From positions 2,604,001 to 2,668,000 of the forward strand of contig NC_037651.1 of assembly GCF_003254395.2 (NCBI RefSeq): a stretch of 64,000 nucleotides of DNA, given 5' to 3'. The DNA is from Apis mellifera. Its lineage: Eukaryota > Arthropoda > Insecta > Hymenoptera > Apidae. Below are positions 24,201-38,200 of this stretch, piece by piece; position 1 is the stretch's first letter; each line of letters begins with the position of its first letter. The notes beneath the pieces are model-generated. The model had not been told where the DNA came from and searched no databases. It saw nothing but the letters and a program-made list of their open reading frames with translations. The translations under genes and the position numbers were made by a program.

Positions 24201-26351
24201 ATTACATAAATATTAAGCCAATAAAATTATTACTGAATATATAAAACTTTTCAATTATACTTGTGAACATAATATTAAAATAGGCATTCAAACACAAATC
24301 ATTCAACTCAGTCACGGTGTAAAAATAAACGAGGAACAAAATCTATTATTGTGTTAAATCAGTCTTAGCTCAGTCTTATATTGTACAAATGTAACTAATA
24401 TCTTATTTCAGTTCTATTAATATTAAACTAAAATCGAATGCGACAGTAAATTTTTCCTTGAAAACACATATTAGATTTTTACATTATTATGTAAAACTAA
24501 AATATTTTATGTCCTATAAATATTAGATGAAGTTTTGTATTGTTTTTTTTTTTATAAATGTTGATATCGATGAAATTTTTGTATTAACAAATATGATAAG
24601 TTTATTATTACAGTGAAAATAATAACGATATCTATACTAATCATAATTGTTAATACAAAAAAAGAAATGATAAGAATAATATTGAAGTTAATAACATTGA
24701 TAATTATAATGGACGTAATAATAATGGCAATAAGTTTTGTTCAATTACGCATGCTTGTACCAGAAATATAGTAATGTAAAATTGAAAGAATGTTTTCGAA
24801 GTATGATATGTTAAAAATATGATTACAATGTGATTTTGAATTTGTTTGATGTGTTGTATCGTTAAAATACGATCTCACTCACTTTTTACTTAATACTTTC
24901 CATCTTTTTCTTTTTTGCGTTATTTTCTATTAATTGTTATTTCTTTTTTGGTTTATAGCATTTATCTGGATACACTTACAATTTATTCGTGTCATTCGCA
25001 TTTCTTTTTGATTACATACACTCATAAAAACAAACTCTTTAACCGCAACGATCATGCACACGTAGGTACTTCTTAATTCAAAATTGCATTTTAGTCTCCA
25101 TACGTATTAAATAACAGGAGACAATATTGTTAATTTATATAAATAGTTAAACATTTTTACGACTCTGGTCACAATAGTATTGTATACTGTTACTTTGTAA
25201 TAGAATGTCGTTTAATCACACAACGATCAAGATATTTTTTTTTCATATATTTTTTATATATATATATATATAAGAAAAAAATTAAAATCAAAAAAAAAAA
25301 TAAGGCTGTAAAAATAATAATATAAAAAAAAAAGATTCATATAAAATAATAAAATAAAAGTTGTTCCGAAATATTAATTTTTTCAAATAAATATAAAAGA
25401 AAAAAAAACAAAAATTAACTCTTTAAAAGAGTAATTATCTTTTTTATCAAACATCTTATAAGGAATTATCCTGATAAAATGTTTGATATAACACAGATAA
25501 TAGTCATATTTTTTTAAAAAATAGTAACTATTTTTCTTTATATATAATATAATTTTCTCTCACTTTTATTGCATTTATTCTCGAATTTTCGATCTTAGTG
25601 AGTATTTCGATCGAATACTGATAAATTTATTTATTCGTTAATTTTTAATATCGTTTTGCATTTTTATTTGCAATCGTTGTTCAGAAAAATAATTTAGAAA
25701 ACACGTTCGTCGTTTTACTAATAAAAAAATAACATACGATAGATTATAATTTATGGATCATTGAAAAATTATATTCTATAATCTTTCCCAATAATCCTTC
25801 TCAATCTTAAAAAATAGTCCGAATACTAATAAACAAATATCCTTAAAAATCCTTTCTCGTTTTCCTTTATCACTCATCACTTTTCTCCTCTTATCATTCA
25901 AACCACGAATTATAGACAACGAATAATTGCATATAAATAATGTGAAAATAATATCTCTCCGCTAATTTGAAACATTCATAAGGATATGATTTCAAAACGA
26001 AAAAGGACATCTTTTTTTTTTCCTCTTTGTACTTGATTTCTTGGCACTCAAGAGAAAACCCGAAGTTTCGAAAGGAACTTATACGGATTTCCATATTTAT
26101 ATACATATTAGTAGGAAAATATTGCATCTAACACTTGTTACTCGAGGGTTTTAAGCGTCATACGCTTATACATCTAAAATCGAGAAAAACATTAACGTCG
26201 CTTCTTGCAATTACTGTCATATAGGATAAATTTTTTTTTCTTTTTTTTTCCTTTTTTTTTTTTTACATTTTTTAACGTTTGTATAAAATCTTTCTCCCAA
26301 TCATTCCGTCTCACTCATTCAACCACAACCAATGAACGGATCATTTTTTTT
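21231..26351. other. Spacer: wech 3' UTR (probable) and receptor-gene promoter region
   Basis: About 5.1 kb between the wech stop codon (26352) and the receptor start codon (21230), both genes reading leftwards. It is extremely AT-rich with poly-T tracts (e.g. 26229-26265) and no supported coding segment. LIN-41-class genes usually have long 3' UTRs carrying let-7 sites; I did not find a plus-strand TGAGGTAG by eye. A short GATT tetranucleotide run lies at ~24074-24092. Confidence 0.5.
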
Positions 26352-29300
26352 TTAAATAAGAAGAACTCGATTGTTGCCGAAATCAACGATAACGATCCTA
26401 CCATCTGGGCATAAAGCTATTCCGGATGGTCTGTCCATTTCATTGTCATCTTTTCCGTAATTGCCGAATCGCCATTGTAACGTTCCAGTCGAATCAAATA
26501 TTTGTATACGATGGTTTCTAGAATCGGCTACAATTATATTGCCTTCGTCATCAATCACCAGACCTTGCGGTCTTAGGAACTGTTTCGGAGCACCTGGACT
26601 TTCGCATTCTAATACACGAGCATGTACGAAGTCGGAATCAATTATCACTAGTCTATGATTATTAAAATCCGTGGTGACGATGTTGCCGTCAGGATTGAAC
26701 GCCACTCCGCGTGGCGAGTCGAAATGTTTCCACATGTTAGGGGAGGATTCGTAGCCATATTTACGAAGGAAAACACCTTCGGGACTGAATAATTGGACGC
26801 GATGGTTTCTTGTATCAGATACAACTATCTGGCATTCCGAGTTGGCCGCCACATCCCAAGGATAATTGAATTGGCCGGCGCGGCAGCCTTTTTCGCCAAA
26901 ACATAAAAGAAATAGGCCTTCCATCGTCAACACCTGGAAAGTAATGGAGGAAATGGTGTAAATTTCGAAGATAATAGAAGAAAGGTAAATTATGAAAGGT
27001 AAGAAAAATTTGATGAAACGATTTTGAATTAATTTTTCTTTTTCTTTTTAAAGATATTAAGAAACAGATGTTGTCTAGATGGAAGGCAAAGTTTTAATAA
27101 GATGGAAACTGAGGTAGCAATAAATAAGAAAGCAATATAAATTAATAGAGATTTCTTTAATGTTATTGAATTGATTCTTTTTTTAATCAATCAGTTACAA
27201 TTTTGAAAAATAGAATGCAATAGTACTTGAATCAAACAGATAAAATACTTTTTTAAAAACATGGTTAAAAATTATTGGAAAAATATAAAATAATAGTAAA
27301 ACATAAGTAAATATAATTAAAATATGATTGACACGCGGATAATTATAAGTTTATCCAACTTATAATAATAATGATAGTTAAATTTTATAAAAAGAGAACA
27401 AAAATACGAGAATAATTGTGAATTTGGACAATTATTATTGCTATGTATCATCAATTACCTGGATACGATGGTTATCCTTGTCTGCCACGACTATACGACG
27501 TCGTGCATCGACTGCTACGCCGGCAGGACGATCGAATTGTCCTGGTGCGGTACCATGTGTACCGAATCTTCTTAAGAAGGAACCATCTTGGAAATAGATC
27601 TGTATTCGATTGTTCGATCTATCCGCAATAATAATATGTCCTTCTCTGTCACATGCAATACCCCAAGGGCGGCACAGATTATCTTGGGGATTGCCATCAT
27701 TTCCAATTATTCTCAGCGGAGTTACCGACGTTTGAGGACTACGATCCATCCTGACCACAACTGGATAGCTATTGGAAGGAATTGGCCTTCCTCTAGGTAT
27801 TGGGGCGCTGGCTATTTGTCTAAGAAATAATTGAGGCGAATTTCCACGGCCTCTCACAGGGCGCCTATCTCCTATGGGGCCAGGATTATTTACAGCTACA
27901 GCACCAAGGTTTGCGATAGCATTCATTATTGTTCCCTCTAAACCATTGAAAGAGATCCAATTCTCTTCTTGTGAGGGAAGCGATTGTTGACTTTGGTGAA
28001 TGCGGAATATCTGTATTCGATAAAGATGAGTTAGTACACCGTAAATAAAATATTGTAAAATATTTTATATATATATATTGTTAAAAATTAAAGTAAGACA
28101 TAAAGAATAATAACAAAATTCACATTACATTTACAATATTAATAATATTAGTAATTTATAATGTTAGTAATATTAAATATTACTGTTTAAAAAATTCTAC
28201 TGTTCTATTAATTATATCTATTAATTATAATCTATTAATTAATAATTTAATGTATAATTAAAATAATTTTAAATTTAAATGTAAATAATAAAATTAAATG
28301 AAATAAATAAAATAAAATAAAATAAAATAAAATAAAATAAAATAAAATAAAACCTTATATTATTTAGAAAATTTATATTAGAAAAACTAAAAAAAAAAAT
28401 CTATGAATTAATATATATTATCTATACTTAATATGTACTAACCTCTAACTCTTTCACTACAGCTACAACTGCCATATGGAAATTCTAAAAGCACAAGTTA
28501 TGTAAGAACAAATAAAAATGTCGCATAAAATGTCGTCTTTATCAAATAAAATTTGAAACTTAGAAATTTAAATTCCTTAAAATAATACATATAATTTCAC
28601 TATTACTACTATTTTTAAAATTGAAGAATTTTTCACTAATTTTTTCTATTTTTTTATTTCTTTTATTTTTTACTACTAATCTATTATTTTTATTTATCTT
28701 TTTGAAGTAATTCATTCATCTATTTTGTTTATTTTTTATTCAAATGATTACAAAATAATATAATACACATATAATCAATCAACCAAAAAACATATATTTT
28801 ATACGAATTCAATTATTGATATCAATGTTATTGATATCAATGAAAATTCTTTTTTTTTTAACAAAACTTTTCTCTTTGAATGAAACTTTATGAATATATA
28901 AAAGATTAATATGTATATAATAGATAATAATGCAGAATAGAATAAAATTTTAAAGAAAATATTTAAGTTTCAGTGCTCTATCATCCTGTGAAAGAAAAAA
29001 TATTTTCAAAAATGCATGAAAAAATAAAGATTTAATTCCGTCAAAGAGATTTTTCTCATGTATTTACATACAAGATTTTATTAAAATTAGAAGAATTTTC
29101 TTTTAAGAGTGTAAAGATAATCGTAATTAATCATACGTATATATAAAATGATTATTGTATATAAAAAATACTTATCAACTTATTATACTGATATAATTAA
29201 TTACGAATCTAAAACAATATATCATGGATTGTATTCTGTAACATTCCAACTTATTCTGAAAAAATAAGTAGCAGATTAGCAAATCAGAAATGACCATTAT

Positions 29301-31278
29301 AATATAATCCTATAAATTAATAAATTAAATTAATAAATTAAATTAATAAATTAATAAATTAACAAATTAATAAATTGATAAATAAATAATTAATAAAAAA
29401 ATTCCATGTTTCTAAAAATTGAGCAAAAAAAACATGCATATATTAATTTCAAGATATAAGAAAACGACATTTCATATGCACCAATTTAAATTGTTATAAT
29501 TGACATTAATGAATACCAATTTTAAATCATCAAAAAATATTAGTAGTGAAAAAGTTAATGGTTTTTTTGATTTTATTAATTTATTTTTCTTCAAAAATAG
29601 TTTGATGAAGAATATTGAAAAAAGTTTTGTTAATGGAAATGTTAATGTTTGTTATTGGAAAAATTTTTTTATATAGAAAAGTCGATTGATTAATATATTT
29701 GACTAATATATTAACTAACATATTTGATTTCAAATAATAATAAATACCTCTGCTGAAGTCATGTCTTTAGTGAGGAATAAATTCAATGGATTACTGGCCA
29801 AAATTTTCGATTCCATTGCTTCAGTAAGTTTGTCAGCAGCTCTTGTCAATCGGCATATTCCAATCCTAATACCTTCATCTCTTGCTTTTAGTGCGCTAAA
29901 TTTGATAAGTTTAGCTTTTTCAATTCTACCTAACAATTCTTTTTCTCTCGCCTCTAACGCAGAAGCTACTCTTCTGACACATAGCATCACATCTGCAGCT
30001 GCCTGTCTTGCTTTTTGTTCCAATATTTCTGCAGCTATCTGTAAAAAATAAAAAATTCCAAAATTTGTAGATACGAATATAAAAATTATTTTGCAATATT
30101 AATAAAAAACATATTAATGTTAAATCTTTTTTAAAACGTGTATCATAAATAAATTTTCGAAGCAATAATATTATAAAAATAATGTTAATAATTGCAATAG
30201 GAACTTACTTGAATAGCATCTAACTCTTCCCTGAGTATTGTTATTCCAAGTCTAGCCTCTTTTAATACTTGATTCGCTTGAATTCCAGCACCTTCTATAG
30301 CATCCATTAAATTTATAGTAACATGTACATGATGGAAACGAAATTCACAATCAACGCAAAAAGGTTTGCTACAAGTTTGACAATAAAATTTTTGACCATC
30401 ACGATGAAGATCGCAGTAAAATGGTAATCTTGGAGGAATCGTGTTTGGTAAGTTCATTATTGGACTCGACATTTCCGGTGTATTATTATAATTATATTCA
30501 TTTTCTTGATTTAATTCCGGAGGATTCTGTAAAAAAAAAAAGATTGTTGAATTCAATTAATAATAAAATAATAAATTCAATAATTTTAAATATCTTTTAA
30601 TATTTTAATATGACCATTGATATAATTTGTCAATAGTTGTGAATTATTTTAAAATGATCGAAAATTAAATTAAACAATTTAAAAACACAGGAAATATAAC
30701 AGTATCAAAAAAAAATTTTTTGAATTATTTTTTAAAAATAATAAGCGTCAGTTTTATTCAGATTTTCTACATTATATATTTAGAGAATATTAATAAATAA
30801 AATACTCACCAAAACTCGATTAGAACATGAATTACAAAGCGTGTCAGTACAATCGCTACACCTATTGTTACTTGCCATTCCATGTTGCGATAATTGAATG
30901 GCATTAGAATTTGGTGGATTAAAAGTATCACTGTTTACAACTTGTAATAATGTATTAATCAATGAGTCTACATTAAAATTTTCTGGGGATTGACTGCAAC
31001 ATTGAGAATTACTACTACTTCCGGAGGAAGTATCTGGTGAACTCGCATTAGAGTAACCAGATTTGGCGAACGATTGATATTGATTATTCGCCTGAAATAA
31101 ATCAAATTATATTGTAAATTTTATGAATTTCTTATTAAATTTTATTACTTAAAAAATAATAAAGAATAAATAAGATTTGTACCTGGTGTTGATCTGCGTT
31201 CGCATCTTGTTCTTTTTCTGGCATAGCATAATTTCCAAAGAAACTCATTCCCTGATTATAATTTTGGCTATTATTCAT
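26352..31278 (-). CDS. wech: TRIM-NHL protein Wech (TRIM71/LIN-41 orthologue)
   Basis: Seven coding exons join in frame to 720 codons: 31278-31183, 31091-30810, 30526-30209, 30038-29748, 28484-28443, 28010-27459 and 26933-26352. All junctions are phase 0. Residues ~108-126 hold a short Cys-pair motif (CSDCTDTLCNSC), a B-box-1-like remnant. B-box 2 is at ~164-204 (CDLH...CQTC...CVDC...H), followed by a coiled coil to ~329. Six NHL repeats run from ~441 to the C-terminus and form a beta-propeller ('RPWGIACD', 'RPAGVAVD', 'YPWDVAAN', 'SPRGVAFN', 'RPQGLVID', 'RPSGIALC'). These match the TRIM71/LIN-41 propeller, which binds mRNA stem-loops. As in Drosophila Wech, there is no RING finger, and I see no filamin domain. 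Known roles are post-transcriptional repression in the let-7 heterochronic pathway and, in flies, linking integrin complexes at muscle attachments. A 5' UTR segment reaches an acceptor at about 31346, so promoter exons lie further right. Confidence 0.93.
28301..28352. repeat. (AAAAT)n pentanucleotide microsatellite
   Basis: About ten tandem AATAA-type pentamers in the wech intron between the microexon and the first NHL exon. Confidence 0.9.
28443..28484 (-). other. wech: 42-nt in-frame microexon of wech
   Basis: Bounded by TTTTAG and GTTAGT, 14 codons (NFHMAVVAVVKELE), phase 0 on both sides. It joins the coiled-coil exon to the pre-NHL linker. Its length is a multiple of three, so skipping would preserve the frame. 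It is isolated in 1.7 kb of AT-rich intron. Confidence 0.7.
28485..29747. other. wech intron, AT-rich with short tandem repeats
   Basis: No exon-like segment was found. It contains an AATTAATAAATT-type repeat at about 29313-29390 and otherwise low-complexity AT sequence. Confidence 0.6.
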
Positions 31279-32349
31279 TGTTAATTGTGTAATTAAAAAC
31301 CGTACAGAAATTCGATGTTGAGATCTCTCGTTGTGATACTTTCACCTACAACAAAAATTTAAATCGTCAGTGTGACTTTAAAGTTTACTTAATTTAACTC
31401 TTCATTTTCTTAAAATCTAGCTATTTCTATTTTAGACAGAATCCAAATAACTAATTACAAGATTCATGATAGTTATAAGAATATTTATTAGTTTTAAACA
31501 TATAAAGCTCTATAAAAAAAATTAAATCATATTAAATAATATAATATATATAAAATATATAATATAAATCATGATATAATAGTTGATAAAAATTATTATT
31601 CTATAAAATAAATCGACTTTTCACTATTTTATTATTTTATTTTATAAAACGAATGAGTACAAAATTATTTGAAATAGTTATTTATAGTATAATTCTAGAG
31701 AGTTTATTTGCAATAAATTAAAAAAAAATTTAATATAATAATTGATTATTATATCCATTTTAAAATAATTTTTTAACTTATTTCATTTCTAAAATATTCA
31801 TTTTGAAATTTTTGAAAATTATATAACATAAGAAATTAAAAATTTTATAATTTATTACGAAAAATGAATTTTTATTATTTACTTTTTGTCAAATTGATAA
31901 CTATCATATAATTTTATAATTTATTATATTACTATCTAATAATTGATCATCTTTATCCTACTTTAACAAACTTTCATATCACTAATATGAAAGTACGTTA
32001 CCCTCAATGCATCCCCCAAAGGTAACCGAACTCTGTCTTATATATACATATATATTTCTATACTCATTCAGCAAATAATTCAAGAAAAATCAATAAAAAG
32101 ATCAAATAAATAAATCTACAGAATCCTAACATTAATAATATACAAATTACATAATATTTTGAAAATCACAATGATTTTCATATTATTCCTATAAAAATTA
32201 TAAATATTTCTATAAATATTTTCCTCTTAAAATTATACAATATATATCTATTATACATAAATTTCAATTCTTTAAAAATCATAAAATCTATTAATTATGC
32301 CATAAGAAAGAATATTAAACGCGTTGCAATGTTATAAATTACAAACTTA

Positions 32350-32580
32350 AATCAAAACCATTCATAAAAGAGTCAACGGAAAAGTATTTTGAATCGTACG
32401 GATGTCCCCTTGTTCCAGTTTCAAAGACGGAACACCCCTGCACAGCTGGTTCAAGGTCATCATACAAGTCCTGAACAGGGAAGAACCGTGATACCCTTTT
32501 CAGTTCAGGGATCGAGAAATGGGGTCCCGCTTCCATTGGTGGGACCTCGCAGAAATCAATAACAGTAGGAAATTCGACGT
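32350..32580. promoter_or_regulatory. GC-rich island ending in a plus-strand splice donor
   Basis: About 230 bases of balanced composition, ending at AAATTCGAC|GTAAGTATAC, a near-perfect plus-strand donor. It could be the 5' exon of an unannotated plus-strand transcript or a conserved regulatory element. A 90-codon minus-strand open frame also crosses it but lacks splice signals. Confidence 0.35.
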
Positions 32581-35572
32581 AAGTATACACACGTATCGTG
32601 TATATATACATCTCTATATATTTCTAAATGAATGTTTCAGTCTGCTTCTAATCATAACAGTCTTCATTCGTTCGAGTAATAGTTGCTCGAATATCGAGAT
32701 TTCTACAGCGGTGGAAAAATTTTGTTTCAATGAAATTTTTTATTTTGTAATTCTATTTATACAATTCTAAATACGAATTTATTTTATTTTTAATTTATAA
32801 TATATATTTAAAAAGTCTTTGAAATTTTTTTTAATCCCTGTTATGAGTATTTTGTTAAACGGAGTTAATAATAAGTATGATAAAAAAGAAAAAAAAATTG
32901 AATACTTTTATACAATGATTAATATAATTAATATACAATGATATAATTTTTATTGATCTTTCAGGAAAGTATATAAAAATAATTCTATGATAATCATTAT
33001 TTTATTTATATTTGTTGTTGAAGTGAAGCAATTGATATAAAAAAGAAATTTTACACAGTTTTACACAATTTTTGTGTGCCCTATAGTTTATCATTTAGGA
33101 TAGATCGTGAATTTAAAAGAAAATTAAAATACACATATAATTTATTCTTGTTTCAATTTTAAAAATTAGTATTAAAATTTCTTGAAACATACATACTATT
33201 TTTCAACTTAATTCAACATAGATAATTATTAAAACATTGTAAAACAATTTTACTTTTATTATCACAAAAACTAATAATTAAATTAAAATATTAATATAAA
33301 ATATTAATTTATAATAATAAAAAATGTAATTCATTTAAATTGCGTTTAAAAATTTATTTTATTTTTATTTTAAATTTATATAGTAAGAAGAAATCTTTAA
33401 TGAGATATAATAATATCGTTTAAACAAGAATTTAACGCGTTTTTTAATTTAACTTGCATTTCAAACCTGATATTAATATGGAAGGGAAATGACTCGTGTT
33501 GCCTTCATAAATGTGAAATCTCATATAACGAGCTCAATACTGACTGTGTGAATGAAACTTCACTTCTTGATAGATAGAACTTTATTAATTAGTTTTCAAT
33601 TGTATGTTTCCTTTATTATACACCCATATAAGACTCATTAATTGATACATTTATTTTTTCATCAAATATTTATATTATTTAATCATCAAACTATATTTTA
33701 GAAAATATATGTTAGATATAATGTACATTTATTATTATAATTATAATTTAAGAGCTTGTTAATGCATTTTGCGTGTATTTTAAGTTATATTTTTAAATTT
33801 TTCTCATAATGTAAATGCATCAATAGATTTTTCTTTTTATTTAAAATTTATATTTATTCTACAATTGAAATATTTCTATTTATAATTGAAAAAAATTAAA
33901 TATTTGATATAACAATCGATACAAAGAAAAAATATTTTGTTTTAATATAATTTGATTTTGAAATTATGATAAAAATTTAATTAATCAAATGTAATGTAAA
34001 TTGCTATGCAAATGGGATAGATATATATATGCATGTGTTTATTAAATATTTTTAATATAATAAATTTTTAATATATTATATATTAAATATTTTTTATATA
34101 TTAAATATATCGTATATATAAAAAATTAGATTTATTATATAATATATTATAAATATTTTAGTTATATATAGCAGAATAAATTTTTATTGCATTTCATTAT
34201 TGTATTTTTCATTATTTTTATATATTTTTCTTTATATTATTATTATTATATTATTAAGTGTTTGGCAGAAGAGATCAATCACTTTTAAATATTAATGATT
34301 TATTAATAACTCGATAATTATTCGATAATTTATAGAAAATTTGAATAAACAATAAAATGCATAATAATTTAAAAAGGTTATTAATATGCAAATATCTATA
34401 TTATTTTACATTAAAAAAATAAAATATTATATTAAAAACAAATAAATAAAAATTATTTTTGTATCATACAAAAAGTTTAATTAAAAAAATAAGAATTTTT
34501 GTATTCTGAATGTATTAATAAATATTTAAGATTAAGTAAAGAACAAGAAAAAAATTTTTATTTCATTAATAAATTAAAAAAATATTTTTAGAAATTCAAC
34601 TTTTAAAGTTTTAAAATTTAAGTTGTAAAATTGATCTTTAAATTATCATTAATGTATAATATTTTATTTCGTCAATAAATTATAATAAATTAAATAAATA
34701 AAAATTTTTAGATAAAATAAGAAAAATTCAAGAAATAGGAAAAAATAGATTGAAAAAATTGCATAGTTTAAAAATAGTCATGTTATATCAGTATATAAAT
34801 ATATTTAAATATATTTAATTATTATTATATTAGATAATACTATATAAACAAAAATTTAAAAATATAAAAAAATTTTAAATATAAAAAAAGAAATCAATAA
34901 TAAATTAGATATAAAAATAATATACCAATTATAGAAAAAAATAAACTTAAAATAAATGATATTTATTAAATATTTTTTTTAAACTATAATATGACTAATT
35001 TAAAATTTTGATGTAATATTAAAAATGTGAGTTTCTTGAAATTAAAAATTCGAAATTATTATTTTTATTAACTGTAATGAAATATTTGTATATTTAAATT
35101 TCAAAGATATTTCAAATACACGAAGAAATTCTTATGTAAATAAATTTTTTTCTTCTCAAATATCCAATAACAAAATTTTAATTTCAATTATTCATATTTA
35201 TATAATATTGTGAAAATTAAATTTTAAATACAGAAATTTAAATTTAAATTTTTTTGATTAATAAATGAAAATATTATATGACCTATATGTTCTAATGTTT
35301 ATATAATTAAATAGTTATATACTGAAATCTGAACTATTATTGAACTATTGTAAATAATATCGAATAAACAAATATCTTCGTTAAACTTTTCATTTTAAAA
35401 TTTAGAGATTCAAAATATGAAGGCAAAAATAAACAATATTTATAAATCATATATAATAAATAAATATATACATAATAATAAAAATAAAAATAAAAATTAA
35501 TATATTAAAATAATATAGAAAGAAATTATTTTAAAATAATAATATTAAAAATAAAACGATTTACCCTAAGCC

Positions 35573-35880
35573 TGCACAAATTTATCAACGTCCAAATATC
35601 GGTTGGGTTGTATCTTGTTCGCTGTAACTATAGTATACTAAGAATCACGGTTGGGTTTCCTACAATGGGATAGAGGCGTCTGTCTTACAGGCAGTTTCGA
35701 ACGAAAATGCTACATTGGCCTGCAAACTTTTCCTTTTTCCGTTTTTCCAGCAGCTGGCCTGCAGCAGTTAGAGGGTGCTATCCTTGAAATCGCCATGGCG
35801 ACCAAGGTTATACCTGCTATTCTTTCCGAGGGTCAAAAAGAAAGAGAAAGTGAAGTATCTGTCATCCACCAATAATGTCT
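35573..35880 (-). promoter_or_regulatory. Candidate untranslated 5' exon of wech
   Basis: A GC-richer block about 300 bases long. On the minus strand it ends with GGCTTAGG|GTAAATCG, a plausible donor, in the right orientation to splice to the wech acceptor near 31346. There is no convincing ORF. The assignment is inferred from position and the single splice signal. Confidence 0.35.
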
Positions 35881-36660
35881 AACGTCTAGAAAAATCCTGA
35901 GGAAAAGCAGATAAGCAGCTGCTTGTCTACCATTCTAAGAATTTGAAAAATTTGTTTCAAATTTCAAAAGAAAAATTTGACTTTAAAAAATTATGTAAGA
36001 TTTGAATTTTAAACTGATATTTGAAACGATATAGGGGAAAGAAAATAGAAACAAAATTACCAAAATATTTTCTACTTGGGCTATTAAAAATATATGTGCA
36101 GGGTATTTATTTTACGAAAAATATCTATAAAAATATTTTATTTTTCTTATTTCGTGCAATTAACTTTTTTCTTTCAATTTTAAGTCTAAATATAATTTTG
36201 TTATTTGTTAATAAAGTCAGCTTATGAACATATATTATTTATTTTTAATAATTAATAATGAAAATATAAAAATACAAAAAATTTGTTTTTTCTAAATTTT
36301 AATTTTTGATTTCAATTTTAAACTTATATTTTCCTATTTTTGTTATAATATATGCATACTCTATATGCATCGTATGGAATTTCTAGAAATGCTTAAAGTA
36401 TAGCAAAAAGTAATTATAGATATAGATAATATTTAGTTATCTACATAAATTCCGTGTTTTGTATTTTCGTTTTCGTATATTTTTGTATTTTATTTAAGCA
36501 ACGTATATATTAAATATAATCCAATTTATAAATTTTTATTTAATTACAAAATATTATTTTTAACATATATAAAATTAAAAATTAAAATAGAAAAAGAATA
36601 AAACGAAAATATAATCGAAAATATATAAATCGAAAAATTCCTACAGTAAAAAAAAAAAAC

Positions 36661-36664
<4 letters not shown>

Positions 36665-36709
<45 letters not shown>
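36665..36709. repeat. (TA)n microsatellite
   Basis: An uninterrupted TA dinucleotide run of about 22 units. Confidence 0.95.
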
Positions 36710-36714
<5 letters not shown>

Positions 36715-37119
36715 TTAATTTAGATAAAGAAAAACTTATAAATATGCGTACCTATGAAATATTGTACGAATATATAATTAAAATAAAAATTTTATTTCAA
36801 AATTTATCAAATTTCCAGGAATTTTTTATTTTATAAAATTTTGATACTTATACTTTAACATACTTATATTTAAACGTATAATTTTACTTTATCTAAAAAA
36901 TAAAAATATAATAAATTTTAATATTTTCAAAAATTCAATTTATCTTGGATTTTTCTTCAAATAAAAATATTATAGAAAGTTATTTATACATTATGTCTAA
37001 CTACTTTAAAATAAATAAATTGGATATGTGTAAAATTAAAATATTCGATCAAAAAAAAAAAAAATTAACGGTTAAACATTAGAAAGAAAATATCTACATA
37101 AATCGAATGGCGTACTTGA

Positions 37120-38200
37120 CGAACCAACGAAATGAACAAACTTTCCAAATTTCGTTTTCATCGTCGTCGGGCAACGCCGTCGTAGATACTTTCCCTCTCG
37201 TTCGAATTTCAATGTCGTCCGAAAAGAGCACTTTACGACACAAATATACAAAAATATAAACGAATAAACGGTTTCAAACCGAGTGACAAGCGACCCACGA
37301 TCTGCCTAATTATTGTCCTCTGTCGTTCTATTCTAGCTATCATAATATTTATAATACGTTTAAACTGACCGGGAATCAAGAAATCGATGGGATCGTTTTC
37401 ACTTTCGTTTCATTGCGAGCGTACGCTTTCTCATTTATTTTCAGTCATACAGAGTACTCATTTTATCTCCTTTAACGATCCAAAATAAATAAATAAAAAA
37501 GGAAAACGGAAAAAATCAATAATATAATAATAACAAAAAAATATATACATTTGATATAAAATATAAATACCTTTGATACGATGAAGATGTGTCGATTGGT
37601 CGAGGAATTGAGCCGATTGATATCGATAATAATTTACAAAAAGGGAAGAAAAAAAATGGAGAGCACGTGTTATGTAAACAAAATAAATTAATCTTTTGAA
37701 AAAAAATCTACTCGTTACATATCAAATCAAATTCACGTATTGGAATTCGATTAGATGTATAGAAGCACTAGAGATATTATAGTTGGATCGTTGTGCTACT
37801 ACACACGTGCTCTCCAAGATGGTAAACGAAATTGCTTAGAACGCGTCAAACTACTGATCCCTTGAAATTTAACCATCCAACTGAATCCCGTTTCAAACTC
37901 GAATCCCCAAGCACCCTTTGCCCCTCTCCTTGGCATCCTCCGCCGCCCCGCTCAGCCCCCGGCCGCTGGGTTTCGCCAGGCAAGCGAGCTTTCCTCGACC
38001 AATCGAGAGAATGCATTTTTACCCCCCAGATTCGAATTGGTGATTCACACCCCCGCGCACTATACTTTCCACGTTCGAATACGACCGATACACAAGAGTT
38101 TTCCTCCATTCTACCTACACATTCTCCCTACCACCCCTTCTTTCTACTTTCACCGGATTCAACGGTCTCTGCATTGAACAATTCCTGGAAGGGCAACTTT
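37120..38200. promoter_or_regulatory. GC-rich island with inverted CACGTG-containing sites; candidate promoter
   Basis: Two GC-richer patches (37120-37460 and 37800-38200) flank a segment with two inverted copies of TGGAGAGCACGTGT (~37668 and ~37806), each containing the E-box CACGTG. On the minus strand a donor-like ATCAAAG|GTATTTAT lies near 37571. The layout fits an alternative first exon or promoter of wech. The open frame across 37832-38203 has no protein-like features. Confidence 0.4.

Noticed and set aside
32339..32611. 90-codon minus-strand open frame near the wech upstream region
   Set aside because: No acceptor or donor on the minus strand fits it, and it begins in AT-rich repeat. 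The island is better explained as noncoding or as a plus-strand exon.
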